From contig NW_025064938.1 of assembly GCF_019112545.1 (NCBI RefSeq), positions 149,031 through 199,360 of the forward strand: a stretch of DNA of 50,330 nt, written 5' to 3'. Under the pieces are notes generated by a model. It searched no databases. It was not told the DNA's origin and saw only the letters and a list, made by a program, of their open reading frames with translations. Origin of the DNA: Guyanagaster necrorhizus (Eukaryota > Basidiomycota > Agaricomycetes > Agaricales > Physalacriaceae). Shown here piece after piece: positions 32,116-44,089 of the stretch. A program made the translations under genes and the position numbers. Each line of letters starts with the position of its first letter. Within the stretch, counting starts at the first letter, position 1.

Positions 32116-33443
32116 ACACCATGCGTTGTTCGGCATCCCTTTACCCTGCCAGAGAGCTGAGAGTCATGTACGGACGCCTAACGACATGGCATACGACATG
32201 GAAATGGCGGCGCAATCCCACACCGGAGTTAGGTGCAGTTTACAATCTATGGCCGCATCAGCGCCGAAGGTTCAACCTTGCTCTATGACAGCTCTTGCAG
32301 TGCTCAGAAAGATCTCGAAAGTCAAGGTTCTAGTCCTAAAAGCGCCCTTCTGTTAAATGATAACCAATTCTTGTAATATGATAATATATGTCCTTACATT
32401 CAGACCAATCGTGTAGCAGAGGGTGGCGTAACATTTGCCTATGTCCGTTCTGACATTTGGATTGGGACCGGAACTGAGCCGATATTGAGAAGGTGGATAC
32501 CGTCCTCCGATTGGCCATGCTTATCCCACTTTCCTTTGCATCGTTATTTTCGGTGCACGAAGAACCAGGGACCTGGGTGACCGTGTTTGATCATTATGAC
32601 CCTACTCAGCCGGTAGCAAGTGTGTCAGTGAAAACGTCGCGTGTCACAAGAGGCCTCGAAAATTGGCTAATTTGCATAGAATTTCGTGTCTTCGGAGTGA
32701 TCTCTGGAATCCCCGTATTAGTACTTGAAGCTGTATCCACGACGACCACAGTGTGGACCTTGTCACTAGATTTCATATTCGAGTCAGTCATACCGACGAG
32801 CTCAAGGAGGAAGGAGAATAAGTACTGATATCATACCTATTCATCGCTTCGGCTCCCCTTTTCGTGGCAAGTCTCGCATAGGATATTCTCTATATCGGGT
32901 CAGCTTTTCAGAGGACTTGCCAGCTCTCTCATTTGTGCAGCAGTGCATACCTTTGGGACGGGGAGATCGCGACCCTACAACTTGCTCTGGACTAGTGGGC
33001 GTTTTTGGTTTACCATGGAATTTCACTTTAGAACTTTTTAAAATCCCCTTTTTATTCATTTGGTTTTTGGCTCCTCGATTCTTTATTTTTTGTATGCGAG
33101 CAGTACAGTACATTCCCTGCTTATCGCCCTCACAATCATCGAGAAATCTGAGCTTTTGCCATTGTCGACGTCGCCTATCGTACAAGATCTGGCTTTTAGC
33201 ACCCTCCCTCAACTTTCTTCAGAATTTAGATGCGCCTTCTGTGATGAGACATCTCTCTTTAAAATCTGTGTGATTGACAGTGTACATTTTAGGAACGAGA
33301 TGTATCATCCTGTAGCTACGCGATAGATCAGTTAATTAACGGGGCACCTTGATTTGAGCGAAACCATCTGCTGAGGATGTGGTAGATCTCTATTGATAAC
33401 ACTGAGGGTATGGAGATCATACGGTTTCCTTGCCCAACGATGT
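32116..33443. other. Intergenic, nothing supported
   Basis: A + frame of 111 codons at 32493-32828 begins with a hydrophobic 'LRLAMLIPLSFASLFS' stretch that could pass for a signal peptide, but its start is not an ATG, it has no motif and no exon partner. Other frames overlap antisense. I do not call a gene. Confidence 0.45.
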
Positions 33444-34642
33444 TTAATGACCATCATCCGGGTGATTATAATCAGTATCGCCTTCCCTGAAACAGCCGAC
33501 CAAGGGAGGATGATTCTCCCACATAGCGACCATCTTTTCTCGGCGGTAGGTCGCTTTAGCATGGGCTGAAACGCGTCCGACAAGCAGTGTTGGGGCGATG
33601 GCCTTCAGGGTTTCAGATCATCGTCCAAAAGCAACGGGATATAAACCCACCTTGATGTAAGCGGCTATAATGTCGATGTAGAAGGCGGGGTGAGAATTCT
33701 TCTGTACTAGTAGTGCAAGATAGACGATTAATGAAAGAGAGTACATCGCTGACGACTCGATCAGCATCTCGATGAGTTTGTGGGACGTGCTCATCCCTGG
33801 AGCGTGTCGAATGAGACGGTAAACAATTAGGATTGTGCACGTGAGGGTTGTGGAGAGCGTCAGGAGGATGTATATCAACGGCCAGTTAATTTCGGTGACG
33901 AAGTGGCTGGTCCCACTGATATCGGGGTTGGTGGACTCACGGAAAGTGCTGAATATTTCCATGGCCTTCATGGCTGAGATGCTGAGTGAAGGCATGTCTG
34001 GGAATGAAGAACGGGACTTACCCGTCCCGGCTACCGCGAAAACCATTGGTACAAATATCACTCGCCACTGGCGATTCCAGAGGATCCAGCAACGCCATAT
34101 CTAACCACAAGTCAGTTATTCTTGATTGACTGACGGAATGAGATGGCCTACGATAGTGATATCGACTAAAAGCGTGGTTGTACCACCGGCGACGCTACCG
34201 ATGATGTTATATGCTCTCCACCACGGCCCATTGTCTGCCAGCGCTGTGAAGACAGTGTAATAATTGTTGCCATGTCCGATAAATGCGCGGCGCTTAAAGA
34301 CCCAGTCGATCGCGAACTCTATCGTGGAGAGAACGTAAAGCGTGATGATGATGATATGCAGGAATGTAGTGCATAACTTCTTCGGAGAGGAGGCTGTAGG
34401 GAGATTTTATCAAATTGGTCCGGTCAGGAATGTGAGTCGGCATACATATAACCCGTAAAGTGACTGCTATTATGCCGGTGTATAGGCCTGTGAAGTGAAC
34501 TTTTAAAAGAGATATTTCCGTAACACAGAATGGCCTCACCGTGTACCAAGGATTGCAGAATAATGCAGTTCAGAGATATGTTAAGTCCGTCAAAAATGAC
34601 GTTCCTATCATTTTGGGAAAGGTCTGGCAGAGGAGCCTCCAT
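33444..34642 (-). CDS. Agaricomycete 7-TM protein, family M, copy 2 (315 aa)
   Basis: Exons on the - strand: 34540-34642, 34446-34487, 34152-34393, 34022-34100, 33651-33973 and 33444-33602. Introns are 48-52 bp. The first, second and fourth exons are 103, 42 and 79 nt, exactly as in copies 1 and 3. It begins 'MEAPLPDLSQNDRNVIF' and continues with 'GLYTGIIAVTLRV', 'SPKKLCTTFLHIIIITLY', 'VFKRRAFIGHGNNYY', 'LLVDITI', 'WRCWILWNRQWRVIF', 'YILLTLSTTLTCTILIVYRL' and 'AIAPTLLVGRVSAH'. The last intron ends in CTGAAG, an AAG acceptor. The C-terminal tail differs fully from its paralogues, so any tail function has diverged. Function is unknown. Confidence 0.86.
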
Positions 34643-35087
34643 GGCATATAAACAAGGAGGCATGAGCATCACCACGGTCTCATATACCCTGCTGCTGAAG
34701 AATTTGATGGAATACTAAACGAGAGAAGAGGACGGCATGAGAACGAACACTCCACGCATCTCAATACTTTGGCCTCATTTGTGGCAGCACAGACATCGGC
34801 GGTGACCCCAGAACAATCACTGCGACATGATATCTTACCACTATTTTACAGCTTTGACCTGTCACGAAACATCCAGAGCTCTGAGGTATTTCAAGAAGAT
34901 GTGGACCATACCTCAACAAGAACCTGTGTTGATAAATACGCTGTATGGTAAGCTCGCGGTTACGTGCTATGAATGTACAATATATAATCATCATATGAGT
35001 GGCAAAACGAAACCTCATCAGTGATGAAGCCACAAGGATCGTAATGCACAGCTGTCCACAGAACAGCCTTCATCTCCTGCTTGATCA

Positions 35088-35307
35088 ACATTTGTTGGAA
35101 TCTGAGAGAGAATTCGAGCAATCCGGCATTCCGGCATGCTGAGTAAGGAAAGCATCTGAGGGAAATTGAAGGAATTAGGTAGAAATTACTAGAAAGGGTG
35201 TAGTCTAGTATAAATATGAGAAGTCAATGGGGAAACTCCTCAGGAGTTTGTAACCCAAAAGTCTTACAAGCATGTACTCTGGATACAGGCCAAATCTTAA
35301 CAACATT
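35088..35307 (+). mobile_element. Solo LTR copy 2 (LTR 35093-35302) with 5-bp target duplication
   Basis: A 210-bp element with TG...CA ends, closely similar to 375-590. Perfect 5-bp target duplications ACATT lie at 35088-35092 and 35303-35307. The main difference from copy 1 is a short deletion after 'GTAACCCAAA' and scattered substitutions. The shared TATAAATATGAGAAG region marks the likely LTR promoter. No internal element sequence remains. Confidence 0.92.
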
Positions 35308-35581
35308 TGTTCTGACTTGTGCGACATCAGCCCCCTCAGGAAATTTGAAATTAAATAACTGAAGCGTTGATGTAATGTGAGTCACGCGATTCGAATTTCA
35401 AATTATCTCCAGTGCTTTTTCCTTCCTTTCCACTGCGTACGATCAGTGCCTGCTCGCCCTCCCTCCCACAGGCCCGCTGGCGCTCCCAACACGAATAGCA
35501 CGAACAGGAAGCGTTTGATTTCCGATGACACGAATGCACCGCTGACTGGAATTTAATGAACAATGGTCGCCAGGTCAAGAA

Positions 35582-37765
35582 ATGTTCAAGGCGGCATTGG
35601 CAGCATTTGTCGATATGCTATTGGATATCGTACTCTCTGTACGTGGTTATATGCGCATTTGTCTTGTTCTACGAGCTCATCCATGCCATAGGTATTTGTA
35701 CTGTTGGATCCTCTGGACCTGCTGCATCTAGCGCGCCTATCGAAGGCCCTCCGCCGCGTCCTGATGTCAAAATCTTCCATTTCGGCGTAGACCTCTGCTA
35801 GAAGAAACATCGTAGGATGCTCTGAGTCGCTTCATGGCCTAACTGAGCCCGCTTGGTCTTTGTCCCCATCTGCCATGTATGTCGTTTTCATTTTGATGGA
35901 TATCTTTGCTCAACGTCTCTGTAGTTCTGCTATAGAGCATCAGTGAAAACACCGCAGCTTGTGTTCTTGACGCGTATATGCATTGTGTGTATACCACTAG
36001 AGTGAGCCCCAATGTCTTCATTCCCAAAAAGTCAGCTTATACTATCGTCTTAGCACGCTCTCCACTGTTGATCTCCAACGCGATCCGGAATGCGCTCGAA
36101 CTGATGCACGGACACTGCTCGTAGCGACCTTTTGCCTTTGAGTACGTCCTGTAGTCATCGTTTTTACACAATGCCCTGACCACTTTCTAGAGCATGGTGG
36201 AAAGCGTCGTCCGAAGAAAACATGCCTGGTGCGAAACTATGAAGAGATAAGATATGTCAGGCTTTGCTTGCCTGTAGTACCGAAAACGAGCGCAACATGC
36301 TCATGCAATCTAGATCAAATTCTATGGCTTGCTTGCAAGAGGTCTGTGTCTGTTTCGCTGTCGTTGCCTGTTTCCTTATTGATCTTCTTCTTGGCAGAGG
36401 GTATCTGAGTGCTCTTCTTGGCTCTCGCGAAAGCAGGTCGATAAGGACAAGGAGATCTAAAAGCTGAAAGGAGATCGCCTAGGCGTGAGTTCCTTTCGCT
36501 GTATTCGAAGATGATCCTCATTTTCCCACTAGTATCCAATAGAAACTTGTGGACCTGGGATATGGACCGGAATTGGCGGTCCTGCCTAGTATAGATGTTC
36601 CTGCGATGCATAGTGTTGTGAACCATACTTGGCCTCTCACCGATCAAAGTGTGTTGCTTTTTCATACGCCGGGTATACCCATTAACACGATTCTTCTCCA
36701 GTCTGGACCAATATCCAAAGGGTGATTGTCAAGTACATGCAAGCAATGAAAGTTAAATGCCTGGCTCGAGAACACCATGAGCTTCTCGAAAGTCGGAGGA
36801 AGCTCGCTATCGATTACCTTCGTATGTGCAAGACCCTGGCTCCGAGTACCCTCTTCCCTCTGATGCTCGACTTCTTCGAACTGCCTCCAATCCGAAAGAT
36901 CATCCAGCTGCCGTCGAACGAAACAGTCACCCGAGGCCACATTCATCGACTCACGGTACTCTGGGGAAGGACTCCCTCTCGGCTTAGGAGGAATTATCCC
37001 AGGTCCCCTTGCTCAGAATGTTCTCGTTTTTTTGCAAGGACTACACGATCTTTTCGCATAGCTTGAACCGGCATTACCGGAAGATCAAGCCAGTGTATAT
37101 CAAGCTGCTATTCGACCCCGAGACCATGTCACATTCTTGCCTCAGTTTAGGGGGTACGACTATCGCGCCGACAACGGCGAGCTCCGGCGTACCGCAGATA
37201 TATCCATATATCCATTCGTGTTCCGTGGAGCACGACCTGCCTCGAGAGCAACGACCGAGTCCCCGAGGTCGTCAGTGCTGTCATCAACTTTGTTGGTGGA
37301 GATCCCGAGATGGCCACCGCCGAGGACCTGGCTGATGCCATCAGGAGAAGTACGCGCATGATGGAGCGGCACCGGTCCCTACATTTGAACTTCACGGGTG
37401 GAGAGACTTTGTAAGCATCCCTTTTGCTTGTCCGTGCATCTATTGATTACATCAAGGTCAAGCATGTCCTGATAGAGCACTATGAAGACACAACGCCGCA
37501 GGAAGACTACGTGAAACTTATCAATCCTGATATATCTGGGCGGACGACTGGTTCATACTGGAGTCAGTGTTCGATGGGGAGCGTGGGGCATGATTTTCTC
37601 CCTGAGCAGAGGAGTGCGCGGACCACGGATAGGATCGCCATCGCCCCGGAGGGACATCCGTTGCGAGCTACGGTAGGGATGGGGTCGCCTCGCTCTTCCA
37701 TTTTGGCTTGGTTGTCATCCATTTTCTTGCCATACAATAACAGTTCCTTACCGGGCTTGTTTTGA
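35582..37765 (+). pseudogene. F-box protein pseudogene with at least two in-frame stops
   Basis: The F-box reads 'FVDMLLDI', then after an intron (GTACTC...CATAG) 'LLDPLDLLHLARLSKALRR', 'SSISA-stop-TSARRNIVG'. The stop TAG at 35788-35790 replaces the Trp of 'VWxxAR' seen in this family. A charged segment 'DKDKEI-stop-KLKGDRLG' (TAA at 36458-36460) leads through an intron to 'KLVDLGYGPELAVLPS'. The next join gives 'WPLTDQIWTNIQRVIVKYMQ', 'LAREHHELLESRRKLAIDYL' and 'FFELPPIRKIIQLPS', all typical of this Agaricomycete F-box family. Downstream pieces 'DRVPEVVSAVINFVGGDPE' and 'KHVLIEHYEDTTPQEDYV' are in separate frames. Several exon joins still keep phase, so decay is recent. The end coordinate is approximate. 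Confidence 0.68.
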
Positions 37766-38589
37766 AAGATGAGCGTGCAAGGAAAAATCCTAGAACTTTC
37801 AATCACACAAAGGTGGCGCTCGGAAAGTCATGGCCTTCCTCCAATACAACAAACAGGTTTTATGGCTCAATAATCATATTCTAAATCAAAGTCTTTCACA
37901 CACTACCTAACGTCTCAAGAGTCTCCTCCTGGTATTGCGCTCAATAGGCTGGTTGTCACTGAGCCAATTGATAGACTCGTCTGACCACTTATAACAGTGT
38001 ACATCCTCATAACCCGTAATTCTTGAGACGCCCTCAGCGCAGCGTCAAAGTATACATAGTCTATCCCGAACGGCCCAGCGAGCGACCATCAACTCATTTT
38101 CTCCGTGCTCTTCTTTAACTACAGCTTTGATTTGTTGCTCATACTCCGACGTCCAACCCCCACGATTGATTACCGGTGGCAAGTAAGACAGACGTATTTA
38201 TCCTCGTCGGGTGTGAACGCTGAAATCGTCGCGAATCTTCCCTTGCGCGTGACTAGAGAAGCGTCTCGGAGTACGTTTTCATCTCTTCCTGATCTCTCCA
38301 GCGCCATCTTATTCTGTGAAGATGATATGGTGCCGCTCATAGAGGCGCTGTGCTGCTCGTGGGACTCGCGTCGTTTGTGGTGAGTGACTTTGGCATTGGG
38401 GCGGGGGGCAAAGGAAGAAATTCGGCAGACAGATTTGCTTTTTATACTGTACTATCGGGACTGGCTGTTGCTGGGACATTATAAAGGGGGGGGGGGTGGA
38501 TTTTAATTCACGTTTTAAAGAGAGCGCAGACCGTGCCTGCCCAGAAACGAGATAAGAAGTTAGGAGAAAAGTGAAGAACAGATTTCTTT

Positions 38590-39290
38590 ATGATATGCAC
38601 CATCATTTTCTTTCTATATGGAAGCCTGGCGCTGGGCTTGTACATAAGTGGGTATATCTACTAAGAGAGAGAATACAACTTTCTGAGGACAAAACTAAAA
38701 TTATAGGGAAAAGCAGCAGGAGGGAACGGTACTGGGGGGGACATTAACCACGCATATTATTGACGGTAGTCTTTTGACCCTCCAAATCTTCTGTGGCCGA
38801 ACTATACTCCTGTTCTTTGGCTTTGTATGTACCCCTGGCACGATACCATTGCCGCAAAACAATGAGAACTAGGAGAAGAACTGCGATGCCCCATACAATG
38901 TCGAAGCGAATACCTGTATTACCCGAGGTACCGTCGCTCGTCCGTTCGAATAATGCACGTTTACTGTTTCGAAAGTATCAGCAAGAGCTAACGGACGTGG
39001 AAGAATGCGAATACAAACTCATCTGGTCCAGTGTTGTGAATGACGGTGGGGAAAGAGAACTTCGGAGTGCTTTGTGTGCTTGGGTTGTTTCCCATTGTGA
39101 ATTGGAAGACTAAGACGTAGAAGCTACTAGCAAGAAATAAGTCTGCGTGCTTGTCCGAACTGTGGGCAACGTACTTTGGTTGCAGTGAACTAACTACCTT
39201 GCAAAGGTAACGGCACTTGATGATGCCGTCTGCAGCCCGATGCGTAGGTTTTATACGGATTGGAAAAGATACAAAGGAACAGTCACGGAT
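38590..39290. repeat. Segmental duplication, unit 1
   Basis: About 700 bp is alignable by eye with 40838-41500. Shared blocks include CATCATTTTCTTTCT and ATGGAAGCCT...GCGCTGG at one end, the coding parts of the small membrane protein, and GCAGAGG/GCAGCCC...TTTTATA near the promoter end. The order is the same in both units. Divergence looks like roughly a quarter of positions. Confidence 0.65.
38744..39095 (-). pseudogene. Small membrane protein, family P copy 1, probably frameshifted
   Basis: The start at 39095 reads 'MGNNPSTQSTPKFSFPTVIH', parallel to 'MGSSQSTSEFSYTGTIH' in copy 2 at 41332. The frame then meets a TAG after 'EFVFAFFHVR'. Counting to the shared TTAGCTC block gives 17 bases here against 18 in copy 2, so a one-base deletion has broken the first membrane span. 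The second exon is intact: 'GIRFDIVWGIAVLLLVLIVL', 'RQWYRARGTYKAKEQEYSS', 'ATEDLEGQKTTVNNMRG' and TAA at 38744. A different splice choice could still rescue it, so the pseudogene call is probable, not certain. Confidence 0.6.
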
Positions 39291-40837
39291 CCAGTAAGCC
39301 TGCCTGGAGGGAACTCAGAAAGAGATCAACATCCAACTAACGACGGAACTGATATCAACCTTTAGTTGTTCCCAGCGAGACGGACTTCATGTAAGAATAT
39401 GTTCCACTTTGTTGAACTCCCATTTTCCAAAGGTTTTTTTTTAGACGAGACGCGCAAATGGATCCGTTACTCTACGAAAAGAATAAGAGTAAGGACATGA
39501 TAAAGATAATGTGTAACAGATATTCCAAGCCGTGTGGGGGCATCATAGTATTTAAAGGACATCCAGGACGGTGTCAGAGAATGCGAGATACCAGTCACTA
39601 TGAGCGCCAGGTTACCCGGAGATTTATGTTCTGATAGCTCAGATTATGATCCGAAACTACCGGTAGGCAAGCTGGATAGTGCATATCTATATCTGCAAGT
39701 CATTTGGGTGCCTGAATTAACGGTAATTTGATGATTAGCTGAAAATCAAATGATACATCACATCAAAGATATTAATGGCCGGTGAGTAATATAAACTAGA
39801 CTGTCGCTTCCCTTGTATCGTTATATGTGGACAGAGAGCGACGGCCGTTAGGATACATGATATCAGGCAGAGGGACAGGCGTCAATGCCCGGACATTGTG
39901 GTAAAACCGGTACGAACCGAGGTGTTGCAACCGTAATCGTAAGAATGGTCCAGGAGATGAAAGAAGTGGATACCCGGCCTAGGTACGGTTAAAGATAGTA
40001 GTATAAAATCTGCTTTTCCTGATATGCGATGGCCAATCTGCAAGAGAATCTTTTGTTTGTACCTGTCACCTAAGATATTTGGGTCATGCTGGTGAGTGAC
40101 TGATAGTCAATGGACCACCACAGAATGGCGGGCAGATGATTTCAGTTGATCAGTGCAGACCATGTCAGCAGCTACGCACCCAGAAATAAGATAGATGGAT
40201 ATATCAAGCTAGGGGAAAAGTGAAGTTCCTTTGGCCTTAGGGTACAGTGTGCTATATTTGGTACAGATCATCGCAAGTGCCCACACTCGTCAGATTCGAC
40301 CGTCGGGTGCTGTGCATTACTCAGCTGGTTTTCTTTTCTTTGCTTGAACTTTCTAGTATATTCTCTAAAAAGTAGTATAAAAAACTGTATGTAGAACAGA
40401 AAACCCTTCTGCATTTTCCTTCAAGGATTCCCTGTTACTTGGTAATTTTCTTCCTTATCCAACATACAGTACCTGCGGAAGGCTACAATTGGCTTCGCGT
40501 CGGTCGTGGGTGAAAAGAAAGATCGGGCCGCTCAGGCGGTGGCTGTGTCGAAAAGAACATGCCGGACCGCGGCTCCTGCTCATCTAGTCTTAGTTTGCAG
40601 CATCCTGCGATTGGTGTCGAGCTATTTTCCCTGTGTTTCTCAGAAGGTTCATTACTTCATATTCCTTTTCCTTGTGGGGTGATTGACACTGTCACCGCAG
40701 CCTGTAACGTCACTGAGAAGCCTGAGCTATTCAACTTGCCGTAAAACAAAATGATGTTTAGCGATCGTTCTTCACCCAGACCATTTCGATTAGGTTTCCC
40801 GAACATTATGTCCTGCTTTCCGGCTGTGTGATGTACG
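39291..40837. other. Intergenic, no supported gene
   Basis: The DNA upstream of family P copy 1 shows patchy similarity to the DNA upstream of copy 2, for example GGTGGCTGTG near 40536 and 41888, and GGACCGCGGCTCCTG near 40563 against GGCACGGCGGCCCCTG near 42049. The duplication may therefore extend into promoter DNA. Open frames such as 40559-40744 have no motif. Confidence 0.45.
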
Positions 40838-41500
40838 AAACATCATTTTCTTTCTGTATGGAAGCCTAGCGCTGGATTTGTTCATAGGTAAGTATATTCA
40901 CTACCAAACGAAACTTTATCAGACTAAAACTAAAAAAAAAAACTACGGGGAAAAGCAGAAGGGAGCCACGCTTGGAGGGATATTATCAACGCGCATTGTT
41001 GGCGATATTCTTTTGACTCTCCAAATCGTCTGTTGCTGGACGATGCTCCTGTTCTATGCCTTTGTATGTCCTCCTGTCACGATGCCATTGCCGCAGAACA
41101 ACGAGAACTAGGAGCAGAACCGTGACGCCCCATAAGATGTCGAAGCGAATACCGGTCCTTGAGGTGCAGTCATTGTTGTCACCGGGCCAGTCAAACACAG
41201 ATCGTTTACTGTGAAATAAATAGTGAGAGCTAACGCAGGCAGAAAGAGAGTGAGCACGAACTCGTTGTCTGGATGGTAGTCGTGAATGGTGCCGGTGTAA
41301 GAGAACTCAGAGGTGCTTTGCGAGCTTCCCATTATGATATTTAGTCGAAGAGCCTAGTACGAAGTGATAAATCTGAGAATTATAGCAACGGGAGACAATG
41401 TACCTTGCTTGCAGTGAAGAATCTTGGCAAAGGTGGTGGAACTGTACGACGTCGTCTCCGATTCTGCAGAGGTTTTATAAGGCTTCGGGAAGATGCAAAG
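40838..41500. repeat. Segmental duplication, unit 2
   Basis: Counterpart of 38590-39290. It carries the intact-looking small membrane protein gene in the same orientation, so the pair is a direct tandem duplication with about 1.5 kb between units. Confidence 0.65.
40986..41332 (-). CDS. Small two-span membrane protein, family P copy 2 (101 aa)
   Basis: Exon 1 41199-41332 and exon 2 40986-41157, with a 41-bp intron (GTGTTT...CTCAAG). That is shorter than the other introns here but is the only choice that keeps phase. The protein reads 'MGSSQSTSEFSYTGTIHDYH', a first hydrophobic segment 'FVLTLFLPALALTIYF', a second 'ILWGVTVLLLVLVVLRQW', basic 'HRDRRTYKG' and the acidic tail 'ATDDLESQKNIANNAR'. 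There is no signal peptide. Copy 1 and the relic at 44.1 kb share the second span and the tail. If the first segment is a span too, both ends lie on the same side of the membrane. Function is unknown. Confidence 0.65.
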
Positions 41501-42665
41501 GGACAGTCGCGGATTCAGTAAATGTGCCTGTAAGAAACACAGACATCAAAACAATGCGCTGCGCAGAGTTGATATCGGATGTCAGCCTGAGTGTCAGAGA
41601 GTGATGGATGCATACTCTATCGCAATTAATGAGCTAAAACATCATTTTATGCATTAAATTTAGAAGTAATCCTAATGGACATTAGGTCAAACAAATGCAA
41701 CGAGGTACGGTCGATACATACCGCTTGGGTCTAAGATGATCCTGGGTCTTCTTTTTTTCTTTTCCTTTGCAAAGAAGGCTCTGGCTGATAGATACCCATG
41801 TTTTCCTGTGCAGAAATCTTCATGATGAAAGAGGATCAGAAGCTTGATATTCACCATATACTCACCATGAAAACGAGGTTCCCCACGTGGTGGCTGTGCC
41901 GATCGCTTAGGACTCCGCCTCGACGTGACTGTTTGCTGTGCTTTTCATGCCTGTTTCAGCGCGTCTCTCCTTGATTCCCTTTCCCTGGCCATATAACTTA
42001 ATGCATCGAGGAACGAGTCTCTAGAATCTTTTTTTTTTCTACAGTGCGCTGGCACGGCGGCCCCTGTTCGTTGTCCAGTTTAGTTCCGTCGTATCATTTC
42101 TATGCATGCATAACTGAGAAGAGATGTTTGCATAAGATAAAATAAAGGGTAAGTCAAGAAGTCCATTGAATTCGCTCCTTGATCATACCGGACCTAGACC
42201 CTCGACAGCGAAAGGTGCATCGTACCTTATTTACGTTGTCCCTTACCAAAGTAAATCACTTAGAATCATGATATACCGCCAACGGGCTACGTTTGTAATT
42301 GTAGCATCCATCAGCATCCGATCCCGTAATTATAGTCTCTACGGTGAATGGGCACCCTTCGGCTTTGGTTCTCTTCATGGCGGTTCTAGTCCCAATCCAA
42401 AGATACAGTTCCTATCTACCCATACGGTGACCAAGCGCTTATTTTCTAAGGTGGTCGGTATTTCAGGGCAATGGAAAATGCTTCATCAAAGCGCTGGAAC
42501 TGATCTCCATGATACGTTGTAGGACTGGAACATGACGCCACCGTTTCCAACTGGTGAAACGTCTCCGGTGATTCCAGTGATCGCCACATTTTTTGATCCC
42601 TCTGGGTGTGTTATAGAGTCTACATATATTAAGAAACTGTCAAACACCCTGCTCTACAAATTTCC
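41501..42665. other. Intergenic between divergent genes
   Basis: This should hold the promoters of the - strand small membrane gene and the + strand 7-TM gene. Frames at 42166-42522 and 42532-42732 on the + strand are without motif, and the latter overlaps the true start at 42666 in another frame. Confidence 0.45.
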
Positions 42666-43930
42666 ATGGAATCTCCCCCAGCTGACCTTTCTCCAGAAGA
42701 TAGGAAACTCATATTTCGCAGTCTTGACCTAAATCTGAATCATACAATTCTGGAATCATTATTGCAGGGTGACGCCGTTATTCTTGGTGCTTCTCTTCTA
42801 TTAAAGTTCATATATGGTCATAGGCTTGTATACCCTTCTCATAGCAATCACTCTATGGACCATATGTTCGTCTCTCTTCTTCGATTGACCCATAGGCTAA
42901 TCTAATGTCTCATCCAGTTTCCTCTCCCAAGAAATCCGGACATACCTTCCTGCCTACAGTCATTTTGATTCTATACATTCTCACGACAATTTCTTATGGG
43001 TTTGACTGGGCGTACCAGCGGCGCGCATTCATTGAGAACGGGGACAACTTTTTCAGTATCTTTGTTGCGCTCCAGAGTATCAGCCCGTGGTGGAGAGCAT
43101 ACGAACTCGTTGATGGTATTAGCGGTGGTATGAGCACATTTCTCGTCGACATCACCATTGTATGCCTTCTCTTCTTTCTTCGTCAGTCTAAGCTTACATA
43201 CATCTCTTAGGTATGGCGTTGTTGGGTGCTTTGGGACCGTCAATGGAGGATTGTCCTTATACCAGCTCTTTGCACGGTAGCCGGGACAAGTAAGTGCCCT
43301 CATAGCTGTCATTACTTGCGGTCTGATCAAAGATCGTAGTCGCAAAGGCCATGCAAATCCGTAGTGTTTTCATCAACACAACCAGCGAAATCGGCGACAC
43401 CGGAGGCTTCGTAGCAGAGATCAACTGGCCACTGATCTATATCTCCTTGACACTGGCCACGACACTCCTGTGTACCCTATTGATCGTCTACCGCATCGTT
43501 CGCCTGGCATCAGGAGTGGGCTCATACGGGAAGATTGTCGAGATTGTGATTGAATCCTCAGCGATGTATTCACTGACACTGATTGTGTACCTGGCCCTGG
43601 TTGCGAGAAATCTGCAATCGGGCTATTATGCAGATATCATTATGGCATATATCAAGGTGAGGGGCCGCTGTGCGTGCTTTATTCTTTCAAGGAGCTGAAA
43701 TTTCTGTGCCACGGCAGGTCATTGCACCTACGCTCCTCGTTGGACGAGTCTCAGCCAGTTCGAATTCAAGCTCTAACAGTCAGACAATAGTCCATTCCAC
43801 AAAGGACCGTAGCTCTGTGTTGAGCAGATTCATAGCAAGAAGGCGAGAGACGGCTTCCATTTATCGGAATGGCAACGATTCCACTACCTCGTCGCAGACT
43901 TATTATAAGCCGAGGATGGATAATGTCTAA
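42666..43930 (+). CDS. Agaricomycete 7-TM protein, family M, copy 3 (331 aa)
   Basis: Exons 42666-42768, 42824-42865, 42918-43159, 43211-43289, 43340-43656 and 43718-43930. Introns are 50-61 bp, GT-AG and in phase. It starts 'MESPPADLSPEDRKLIFRS' and has 'GLYTLLIAITLWTI', 'SPKKSGHTFLPTVILILY', 'WAYQRRAFIENGDNFF', 'GGMSTFLVDITIVWRCWVLW', 'YISLTLATTLLCTLLIVYRI', 'SSAMYSLTLIVYLALVA' and 'VIAPTLLVGRVSASSNSSS'. The long Ser/Arg-rich C-terminal tail has no match in the other two copies. It is on the opposite strand to copies 1 and 2. All membrane segments and frames are intact. Function is unknown. Confidence 0.88.
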
Positions 43931-44089
43931 TACTGAAGCCTGCGGCATTGACAGTGGTTATTATTACACTTTGTAAATTAAGATTACGTTACCTGTGAGC
44001 GATCCTTGATATTAATAGAATGCAATGTAGCCTGGAACAATTATCCTTTTATTTCCGTCTATTCAATCAGAACCACAAGGAGTCTTGTT

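Noticed and set aside
32493..32828. 111-codon + frame with a signal-peptide-like start
   Set aside because: Opens at a non-ATG codon, has no downstream exon and no recognisable domain.
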